NCBI RefSeq assembly: GCF_009733925.1
Contig: NZ_WOEI01000023.1
Location: 1-27,725 of the forward strand
DNA: 27,725 nt
Source: Streptobacillus canis
GTDB lineage: Bacteria; Fusobacteriota; Fusobacteriia; Fusobacteriales; Leptotrichiaceae
Direction of reading: 5' to 3'
Of the stretch, positions 22,413-27,725 are shown piece by piece. Position 1 is the first letter of the stretch; every line of letters starts with the position of its first letter. A program made the position numbers and the translations under genes. The notes beneath the pieces are model-generated. The model had not been told where the DNA came from. It was given only the letters and a program-made list of their open reading frames with translations, and did no database searches.

Positions 22413-24116
22413 ATGGCATTAGAAGTTATCATGCCCAAAGCTGGGATAGATATGACTGAGGGGGAAATTGTTAAATGGAACAAACAAGTTGGTGAATTTG
22501 TTAAACAAGGAGAAATCCTTTTAGAAATCATGACAGATAAAACTAACATGGAATTAGAAGCTGAAGAAGATGGATATGTATTAGCAATCTTAAGACAAGC
22601 TGGAGAAACTGTAGCAGTTACAGAAGTTATAGGATATTTAGGAGAACAAGGTGAAGCAGTTCCTACACCAGGAAGCGCACCTGCAGCAGCACCAGCGGCT
22701 GAAGCACCTGCAGCAGCACCAGTTGCAGCTAAAAAAGAAGATGGATATGACGTAGTAGTTATAGGTGGAGGACCTGCTGGATACGTTGCAGCTATCAAAG
22801 CTAGCCAACTTGGAGGAAAAGTTGCATTAGTTGAAAAATCAGAACTTGGAGGAACATGCTTAAACAGAGGATGTATACCTACAAAAGCATACTTACATAA
22901 TGCTGAAATTATAGAAGGAATTTCACATGCTGCAGCACGTGGAATTATGATTGAAAACCCTAAATTCACAGTAGATATGGAAAAAGTATTATCTATGAAA
23001 GGTAAAGTAGTTAAAACTTTAGTTGGTGGAGTAGGAGCATTATTAAAGAGCAACGGAGTTGATGTATTCAAAGGTGTTGCTAGAATTACTAAAGATAAAA
23101 ACGTTATGGTTGATGGAGCTAAAGAATTAGTTACAGATAAAATTATCTTAGCTGGTGGATCTAAAGTTTCAAAAATTAATATACCAGGAATGGATTCAAA
23201 ACTTGTTATGACAAGTGATGATATCTTAGAAATGAAAGAAGTACCTTCTACACTTGCAATTATCGGAGGAGGAGTTGTTGGGGTTGAGCTTGGACAAGCA
23301 TTCTCAACATTCGGTTCTAAAGTTACTGTAGTAGAAATGATGGATAGAATAGTTCCAAGTATGGATGCTGAAGTATCTAACGCTTTAAGAGCTAAATTAG
23401 AACAAAAAGGTATGACTATCATGACTTCAACTAAATTACAAGAAATAGTTGAAAAAGATGGTAAATTACATATTAAATTAGAAGGAAAACAAGACTTAAT
23501 AGTTGATAGAGCATTATTATCAATAGGACGTGTACCTGATTTAGAAGGTATAGGAGAAGTTGAATTCGAAATGGAAAGAGGAAGAATTAAAGTTGACGAA
23601 TTCATGGAAACTTCAGTTAAAGGAATATACGCACCTGGAGATATCAATGGAACTAAGATGTTAGCTCACGCTGCATTTAGAATGGGAGAAGTTGCTGCTG
23701 AAAATGCAATCAAAGGAAACCACGCTACAGCTAAGTTAGACTTAACACCAGCTGCTATCTATACTTTACCAGAAGTTGCAGCTTGTGGATTAACTGAAGA
23801 AGAAGCTAGAAAAACTTATGATGTTTCAGTTGGTAAATTTAGCTTTACAGCAAACGGAAGAGCTATCGCAAGTGACGAAAACTATGGATTTGTTAAAGTT
23901 ATAGCTGATAAGAAATATGGAGAAATTTTAGGAGTACATATAATTGGACCTGCAGCAGCAGAATTAATTAATGAAGCTTCTTCAATTATGGAAATGGAAA
24001 TTACTGTAGAAGAAATGTTAAAAACTATACATGGTCACCCTACATACTCAGAAGTAATGTATGAAGCATTTGCTGATGTATTAGGACTTGCAGTACACGC
24101 ATTAAAGAAAAACTAA
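22413..24116 (+). CDS. lpdA: Dihydrolipoyl dehydrogenase E3 with N-terminal lipoyl domain
   Basis: A 567-residue flavoprotein that reoxidises dihydrolipoamide with NAD. Residues 1-78 are a lipoyl domain (EVIMPKAGIDMTEGEIVKW; lipoyl Lys43 in MTDKTNME; EEDGYV). An Ala/Pro hinge (82-107) follows. The E3 part has the FAD motif GGGPAGYVAA (118-127), redox disulfide Cys149/Cys154 (GGTCLNRGCIP), NAD motif GGGVVGVELG (285-294), FAD-contacting APGDING, and the His542-Glu547 catalytic pair (HPTYSE). All are intact. Lipoyl-E3 fusions are known in some Gram-positive PDH and acetoin systems, but there E2 normally keeps its own lipoyl domain; here this is the only one in the operon. GGAGAG precedes the ATG. 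A bidirectional-type hairpin follows. Confidence 0.96.
   Translation: MALEVIMPKAGIDMTEGEIVKWNKQVGEFVKQGEILLEIMTDKTNMELEAEEDGYVLAILRQAGETVAVTEVIGYLGEQGEAVPTPGSAPAAAPAAEAPAAAPVAAKKEDGYDVVVIGGGPAGYVAAIKASQLGGKVALVEKSELGGTCLNRGCIPTKAYLHNAEIIEGISHAAARGIMIENPKFTVDMEKVLSMKGKVVKTLVGGVGALLKSNGVDVFKGVARITKDKNVMVDGAKELVTDKIILAGGSKVSKINIPGMDSKLVMTSDDILEMKEVPSTLAIIGGGVVGVELGQAFSTFGSKVTVVEMMDRIVPSMDAEVSNALRAKLEQKGMTIMTSTKLQEIVEKDGKLHIKLEGKQDLIVDRALLSIGRVPDLEGIGEVEFEMERGRIKVDEFMETSVKGIYAPGDINGTKMLAHAAFRMGEVAAENAIKGNHATAKLDLTPAAIYTLPEVAACGLTEEEARKTYDVSVGKFSFTANGRAIASDENYGFVKVIADKKYGEILGVHIIGPAAAELINEASSIMEMEITVEEMLKTIHGHPTYSEVMYEAFADVLGLAVHALKKN
22677..22722 (+). repeat. 27-base-period direct repeat encoding the Ala/Pro hinge of E3
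   Basis: A 19-base unit, GCACCTGCAGCAGCACCAG, occurs at 22677-22695 and exactly again at 22704-22722. It encodes APAAAP repeats of the flexible lipoyl hinge and could vary in copy number by slippage. Confidence 0.85.
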
Positions 24117-24127
24117 TAAATAATAGG

Positions 24128-24153
24128 AATAGCGCCAATTAGGCGCTATTTTT
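24128..24153 (+). terminator. Terminator of the dehydrogenase operon
   Basis: AATAGCGCC (24128-24136), loop AATTA, GGCGCTATT (24142-24150), then TTT. It also abuts the stop of the convergent gpx gene and may act weakly in that direction too. Confidence 0.88.
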
Positions 24154-24625
24154 ATAGTAAAGTTTCTATGTATTTTTCTATCTTTTTAGGTGAAGTTATA
24201 GGTGGGAATCTTTTAATAATTTTGCCATTTTTTCCTATTAAAAACTTAGTAAAATTCCATTTAATATTGCTACCAAATATTCCTTTTGTTTCCTTTTTTA
24301 AGTAAGTATATAAAGGGTCTTCATTAAGCCCATTAACATCAATTTTTTTGAAGATTTTAAAGTGTGTATTAAAATTTAAAGAACAGGTACTACTTATTTC
24401 ACTGTCACTTAAGGGTTCTTGATTTAAAAATTGATTACAAGGAAAAGCAAGTATTTCAAATCCTTTATCTCTATACTTATTGTATAGATCTTCTAAATCA
24501 TTAAATTGATTGGCAAGCCCACATTTAGTTGCAGTATTAACTATTAATAGAACTTTACCTTTATATTCATTTAAAGATACATCTTTATTTAGGTTATCTT
24601 TAACTGTAAAATCATAAATATTCAT
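24152..24625 (-). CDS. Glutathione peroxidase-like thiol peroxidase
   Basis: A 157-residue thioredoxin-fold peroxidase of the GPx family, cysteine type. NTATKCGL gives peroxidatic Cys35, FPCNQF is at 62-67, and WNFTKFLI (123-130) supplies the conserved Trp/Asn of the catalytic set. Cys81 (STCSLNF) sits where yeast-type GPx enzymes have the resolving cysteine, so it is probably a thioredoxin-dependent two-Cys enzyme rather than one using glutathione. Gln70-region motif NQEP is present. No selenocysteine codon is seen. GAGGTGAT precedes the ATG. The gene is alone on its strand, between the dehydrogenase operon and lplA. I could not find a clear minus-strand promoter in 24626-24700, although AT-rich candidates exist. 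Confidence 0.94.
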   Translation of the reverse strand: MNIYDFTVKDNLNKDVSLNEYKGKVLLIVNTATKCGLANQFNDLEDLYNKYRDKGFEILAFPCNQFLNQEPLSDSEISSTCSLNFNTHFKIFKKIDVNGLNEDPLYTYLKKETKGIFGSNIKWNFTKFLIGKNGKIIKRFPPITSPKKIEKYIETLL

Positions 24626-24683
24626 ATTATCACCTCTATATATATTTTACTTCATTTTTATAATATTTTCTATTGTAAATTTA

Positions 24684-24712
24684 TTGAAAAAAATGTATAT
24701 ATGATATATAAT
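24684..24712 (+). promoter_or_regulatory. Promoter of lplA-ccdA-msrC
   Basis: TTGAAA (24684-24689), 17 bases, TATAAT (24707-24712). The leader would be about 20 bases. Confidence 0.8.
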
Positions 24713-24738
24713 TAAAGAAAAACAGAAAGGATATGATT

Positions 24739-25728
24739 ATGAAATATATTATTAATGAAAGTAATGACACAGCATATAACATTGCACTTGAAGAATATGC
24801 ATTTAAAAAACTATTAAAAGAAGAAATGATATTCCTTTTATGGATTAACAAACCTTCAATAATAGTAGGAAGACACCAAAATACTATACAAGAAATTAAC
24901 AAAGAGTTTGTTAGAGAAAATAACATTGAAGTTGTAAGAAGAATAAGTGGTGGAGGAGCTGTTTATCACGATTATAATAACTTAAACTATACTATAATTT
25001 CTAAAGAAAGTGAAAATAAAGCATTTGATTTTAAGAGTTTTTCAATTCCTGTAATTAAAACTTTAGAAAGTTTAGGTGTTAAAGCAGAATTTACTGGAAG
25101 AAATGATTTAGAAATAGATGGTAAAAAAATCTGTGGAAATGCACAAGCATATATCAATGGTAGAATAATGCACCATGGTTGTTTATTATTTGATGTTGAT
25201 TTATCAGTATTATCTAAAGCTTTAAAAGTATCAAAAGATAAAATCGAATCTAAAGGTGTTAAATCAGTTAGAGCAAGAGTAACTAATATAGTAGATGAAT
25301 TACCTAATAAAATTGATGTTAAAGAATTTAGAGATTTACTTTTAGATTATATGAAAAAAGAATATCCAGAAATGACAGAGTATGTATTCAGTGAAGAAGA
25401 AATAGCTGAAATAAATAAAGCTAAAGCAGAAAAATTTGGAAACTGGGATTGGAACTATGGAAAATCTCCAGAGTACAATATTACTAGATCAATGAAATTT
25501 GAAAAAGGTAAAATTGAAGTATTTGTAAACGTAATAGATTCAAAAATTGATAATATTAAAATATATGGAGACTTCTTTGGAATAGAAGATGTTGCAGCAG
25601 TAGAAGAAGTATTAAAAGGAGCTAAATATGAACAAGCTGAAGTTCTAGAAAGACTTAACTCTATAAATATTTCAAGATACTTTGCTGGAATTTCTGCTGA
25701 AGAAGTAATGAAAGCAATAGTAGAATAA
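24739..25728 (+). CDS. lplA: Lipoate-protein ligase A
   Basis: A 329-residue enzyme that activates scavenged lipoate with ATP and attaches it to lipoyl-domain lysines. The signature RRISGGGAVYHD (67-78) is followed by NNLNYTII. The FTGRND loop and DGKKICGNAQ hold the catalytic lysine (Lys130), and MHHGCLLF (144-151) follows. The C-terminal accessory domain (about 250-329) is present, so it should carry out both adenylation and transfer. An in-frame ATG at 24733 lies only 2 bases after AAAGG; the ATG at 24739 has proper spacing (8 bases) and is chosen. Its likely target is Lys43 of the E3 lipoyl domain encoded 2 kb upstream. No lipoate synthase is in the window, which would suit reliance on scavenging. 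It overlaps ccdA by one base. Confidence 0.93.
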   Translation: MKYIINESNDTAYNIALEEYAFKKLLKEEMIFLLWINKPSIIVGRHQNTIQEINKEFVRENNIEVVRRISGGGAVYHDYNNLNYTIISKESENKAFDFKSFSIPVIKTLESLGVKAEFTGRNDLEIDGKKICGNAQAYINGRIMHHGCLLFDVDLSVLSKALKVSKDKIESKGVKSVRARVTNIVDELPNKIDVKEFRDLLLDYMKKEYPEMTEYVFSEEEIAEINKAKAEKFGNWDWNYGKSPEYNITRSMKFEKGKIEVFVNVIDSKIDNIKIYGDFFGIEDVAAVEEVLKGAKYEQAEVLERLNSINISRYFAGISAEEVMKAIVE

Positions 25729-26351
25729 TGATATTATTTTACTTGTTTGGAATAATGTCATTTCTAACACCTTGTTTTATGTCTATTATTCCAGTTTATT
25801 TAACTATACTGACAAAAAAAGGAAATAAATTTCTTAATGTTACTCTATTTTTTATAGGTTTATCAACAACATTTGTATTAATGGGTTTAAGTTTTTCATT
25901 TATAGGTTCATATATAAAAAAGGACTTATTTAGAATCTTAGCAGGTATATATATATTTATGATGGGATTAATTCAACTTGAGCTATTTAATAACAAATTT
26001 GTTGATAGGGTAAAAATGATTAATTTAAGAGATGATTATACCAATTCATACTTTTATTCATTTCTTTTAGGATTTACTTTTTCTATGGGATGGATACCTT
26101 GTATTACACCTACTTTAAGTTCTATACTTATAAGTATAGGTGTAGGAGATTTTAGTATTACTAAAGGTATAGTTGCAATGTTAATATATTTCTTAGGATT
26201 AATTACACCATTTATTATTTCAACTTTAATAGTAAAAGATATGAAAAATATTACTAAATATTTGGATGAAATAAAAACTATGAATGGTATTATACTTATG
26301 GTGCTTGGATTACTTATGATATTTAATTTAATTGGTGCTATAGGATTATAG
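25728..26351 (+). CDS. ccdA: CcdA/DsbD-type transmembrane thiol:disulfide carrier
   Basis: A 207-residue membrane protein with six helices. MSFLTPCFMSIIP (Cys16) in the first and MGWIPCITPTL (Cys125) in the fourth are the paired cysteines that move electrons across the membrane in CcdA/DsbD. The GxxSFLTPC and GWxPCxxP patterns match the family. It has no fused thioredoxin domain, so it must receive electrons from cytoplasmic thioredoxin and hand them to a separate exported partner not in this window. The start overlaps the lplA stop by one base with no good ribosome site, so translation is probably coupled. With msrC downstream this suggests repair or reduction of extracytoplasmic thiols rather than cytochrome c maturation, for which no genes are seen. 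Confidence 0.91.
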   Translation: MILFYLFGIMSFLTPCFMSIIPVYLTILTKKGNKFLNVTLFFIGLSTTFVLMGLSFSFIGSYIKKDLFRILAGIYIFMMGLIQLELFNNKFVDRVKMINLRDDYTNSYFYSFLLGFTFSMGWIPCITPTLSSILISIGVGDFSITKGIVAMLIYFLGLITPFIISTLIVKDMKNITKYLDEIKTMNGIILMVLGLLMIFNLIGAIGL

Positions 26352-26361
26352 AAAGGGAAAA

Positions 26362-26796
26362 ATGAATTACGATTTATTATATAAAGAAATTGAAGCTCTA
26401 CTTTCAGATGAAGATTATCAAATATCTAGAATGGCAAATATGTCAGCTTTTATAATGGAATCTATGGGAGATTTAAACTGGGTAGGATTTTATATAGTTC
26501 ATGGAGATGTTTTAAAAGTTGGACCATTTCAAGGAAAACCTGCGTGTTCAAATATACCTAAAGGTAAGGGGGTTTGTGGATATACTTGGGAAAATGAAAA
26601 AACAACAGTAGTAGAAGATGTTCATGAATTTCCAGGACATATTGCATGTGATGCTGCTTCAAATTCAGAAGTTGTGATACCTATATTTGATAAAGAAGGA
26701 AAGATGATAGCAGAACTAGATATTGATTCTCCAAAACTAAATAGATTTAGTAAAGAAGATGTAGAATTTTTAGAAAGATGCGCAAAATTAATATAA
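26362..26796 (+). CDS. msrC: Free methionine-(R)-sulfoxide reductase (GAF domain)
   Basis: A 144-residue single GAF-domain protein of the fRMsr family, reducing free methionine-R-sulfoxide with thioredoxin. Three conserved cysteines are present: Cys62 (GKPACSNI), Cys72 (GKGVCGY) and Cys96 (GHIACDAAS), matching Cys84, Cys94 and Cys118 of E. coli fRMsr. The surrounding GPFQGKPAC, VEDVHEFPGHIACD and AELDIDSP blocks are diagnostic. GAAAGGG precedes the ATG by about 5 bases, and the gene starts 10 bases after ccdA. It is the last gene of the operon and ends at a strong bidirectional terminator. It is somewhat shorter than E. coli MsrC but complete for this family. Confidence 0.94.
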   Translation: MNYDLLYKEIEALLSDEDYQISRMANMSAFIMESMGDLNWVGFYIVHGDVLKVGPFQGKPACSNIPKGKGVCGYTWENEKTTVVEDVHEFPGHIACDAASNSEVVIPIFDKEGKMIAELDIDSPKLNRFSKEDVEFLERCAKLI

Positions 26797-26798
26797 AG

Positions 26799-26834
26799 AA
26801 AAGGATTTAAGCAGTGCTTAAATCCTTTTTGTTT
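26799..26834. terminator. Bidirectional terminator between msrC and the regulator gene
   Basis: AAAAGGATTTAAGC (26799-26812), 3-base loop, GCTTAAATCCTTTT (26816-26829), then TGTTTT. The flanking A/T runs serve both convergent genes. Confidence 0.92.
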
Positions 26835-27511
26835 TAGTCTTTTATAATGTATCCAACGTTTCTTATTGTTTTGATTATCTTAGATGGGAAACCATATTCT
26901 ATTTTTCTTCTTAAGAAAGTAATATATACGTCTCCAATGTTTTTGTGATCAGGTATTTCTTTACCCCATACCTTTTCAGCTATCATTTCTCTAGTAACCA
27001 CTTTGTTTTTGTTCTTAACTAATAATTCTAGTAATTTATACTCTTTATTAGTTAAAGAAACTTCAACATCCCCTCTTTTTGCTTCTCTTGTGTAAGGGTT
27101 TAACGTTAAGTCTTTTACTTTTAATATTGCATTAGAAGTAAATGTAGTTTTTCTAGTTAATAGGTATAAAAGAGCATTTATCTTTGCTAAGAAAGCTTCT
27201 TTTGTAATACCATCGTAAACGTAGTCATTAAGACCAAATGCTAATGCTTCTTCTAAAATGAAACTATTTGTTGGGCTAGTTATAGCAACATAGATAATTT
27301 TATCCATCTTATCTACTTTGTATTGGAATAACTTTTTGTAGTTTAAAATATTTGTTGTATCAAATATTAAAACATCTACTGCCCCTTCTTCTAAACTTTG
27401 AACTACAAATTCTTCATCTGTAGTGAAGTTTACTGTTGCATCAATTAATTTTAACATATCAGCGTATTTCTTTTCAGAATTTAAATCCCAGCTGTAATAT
27501 AAAATATTCAT
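26834..27511 (-). CDS. OmpR/PhoB-type regulator with degenerate receiver domain
   Basis: A 225-residue protein: a receiver-like domain (about 1-115) and an OmpR winged helix (about 130-225; VSLTNKEYKLLELLVKN, VVTREMIAEKVWG, YITFLRRKIE, KTIRNVGYIIKD). In the receiver, Asp51 (VLIFDTT) occupies the phospho-acceptor place. The acidic pair at residues 7-9 is reduced (YYSWD), and the conserved lysine of the DYxTKP motif is replaced by Asp100 (DYVYDGIT). Normal phosphorylation is doubtful. No histidine kinase is adjacent, so it is an orphan. An open frame extends to 27568, but that lies upstream of the promoter -10 (27541-27546). The ATG at 27511, after AAGGAGAG, is the start. It probably binds DNA constitutively or responds to another signal. 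Confidence 0.9.
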   Translation of the reverse strand: MNILYYSWDLNSEKKYADMLKLIDATVNFTTDEEFVVQSLEEGAVDVLIFDTTNILNYKKLFQYKVDKMDKIIYVAITSPTNSFILEEALAFGLNDYVYDGITKEAFLAKINALLYLLTRKTTFTSNAILKVKDLTLNPYTREAKRGDVEVSLTNKEYKLLELLVKNKNKVVTREMIAEKVWGKEIPDHKNIGDVYITFLRRKIEYGFPSKIIKTIRNVGYIIKD

Positions 27512-27540
27512 AAAAACCACTCTCCTTACTTTTTTTTTAA

Positions 27541-27569
27541 TTATATCATAAAAGAAATAAAAAAACAAC
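27541..27569 (-). promoter_or_regulatory. Promoter of the orphan regulator gene
   Basis: On the minus strand, TTGTTT (27564-27569) and TATAAT (27541-27546), 17 bases apart. This fixes the translation start at 27511 rather than 27568. Confidence 0.7.
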
Positions 27570-27687
27570 TAATTTTAATTAATATTTTTTTAATGTGCAA
27601 TATTAATATGATAATGTCTTAATATAATTAAAATAAAAATGTCCTAATTAAGTATAAGATTAAAAATAAAATTAATTAAATAATATA

Positions 27688-27725
27688 TGATATAATATCT
27701 TTTGTAATTTTAATAGTAAGAAAGG
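27688..27725 (+). promoter_or_regulatory. Promoter and ribosome site of a gene starting beyond the window
   Basis: TGA-TATAAT (extended -10; hexamer 27691-27696) is followed at the very end of the window by AAGAAAGG (27718-27725), a ribosome-site-like sequence. The remaining bases from 27570 to 27687 are AT-rich and show no gene. Confidence 0.5.

Noticed and set aside
22391..23647. Long open frame (418 codons) on the minus strand opposite the E3 gene
   Set aside because: It lies wholly antisense to a gene with intact lipoyl, FAD, disulfide and NAD motifs. Its translation is Ser/Pro/Thr-rich low complexity and no ribosome site precedes its start. Long antisense frames are common opposite strongly codon-biased AT-rich genes.
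27512..27568. N-terminal extension of the orphan regulator (MFFYFFYDIIKKK...)
   Set aside because: It would start upstream of the predicted -10 element, lacks a ribosome site, and receiver domains begin at the later methionine.

Overview
This is an extremely AT-rich bacterial chromosome segment with very dense gene packing, AGA/TTA-biased codon use, A/T-rich intergenic gaps and near-consensus sigma70-type promoters. The gene mix suggests a small-genome fermentative organism that tolerates air: oxygen-independent ribonucleotide reductase, Mn-type superoxide dismutase, a glutathione-peroxidase-like enzyme, free-methionine-sulfoxide reductase, and a 2-oxo acid dehydrogenase complex with a lipoate ligase nearby. 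My best guess is Fusobacteriota, Leptotrichiaceae-like (Streptobacillus/Sneathia/Leptotrichia type). This rests on composition and gene content only, not on a marker gene.

Layout. 1-1.0 kb (minus): a TtcA-like PP-loop ATPase, divergent from a small membrane protein. 1.4-3.4 kb (plus): an exported helical-repeat protein and sodA. 3.5-6.3 kb: nrdD-nrdG with candidate NrdR boxes. 6.3-13.4 kb: nine plus-strand genes with gaps of -1 to 16 bases, between one good promoter and one clear terminator, so probably one long operon. It holds a histidine phosphatase, nitroreductase, Abi_2/HEPN-type protein, polysaccharide-deacetylase lipoprotein, NfeD, SPFH/stomatin, CPBP protease, Xaa-Pro aminopeptidase and a small unknown protein. 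13.4-17.5 kb (minus): a MarR regulator followed by the two halves of a heterodimeric ABC exporter, with a palindromic operator at the predicted transcription start. 17.6-17.7 kb: tRNA-Met(CAU) with a consensus promoter. 17.8-19.1 kb: a decayed IS91-type (HUH, Y2) insertion sequence. 19.3-24.1 kb: a four-gene pyruvate/acetoin-type dehydrogenase operon. 24.1-26.8 kb: gpx (minus), then lplA-ccdA-msrC (plus). 26.8-27.5 kb (minus): an orphan OmpR-type regulator with a degenerate receiver domain. The window ends just after a promoter and a Shine-Dalgarno sequence for a plus-strand gene that starts outside it.

How the genes work together. The dehydrogenase complex is the most unusual unit. Its E2 has no lipoyl domain but carries two tandem subunit-binding domains, while the only lipoyl domain encoded in the operon is at the N-terminus of E3. 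LplA downstream would attach lipoate to that domain. SodA, Gpx, MsrC and CcdA form an oxidative/thiol defence theme around an otherwise anaerobic metabolism. The ABC exporter pair shows matched site asymmetry: one subunit has degenerate ATPase residues and its partner has the altered signature motif. No CRISPR array, prophage or rRNA is present.
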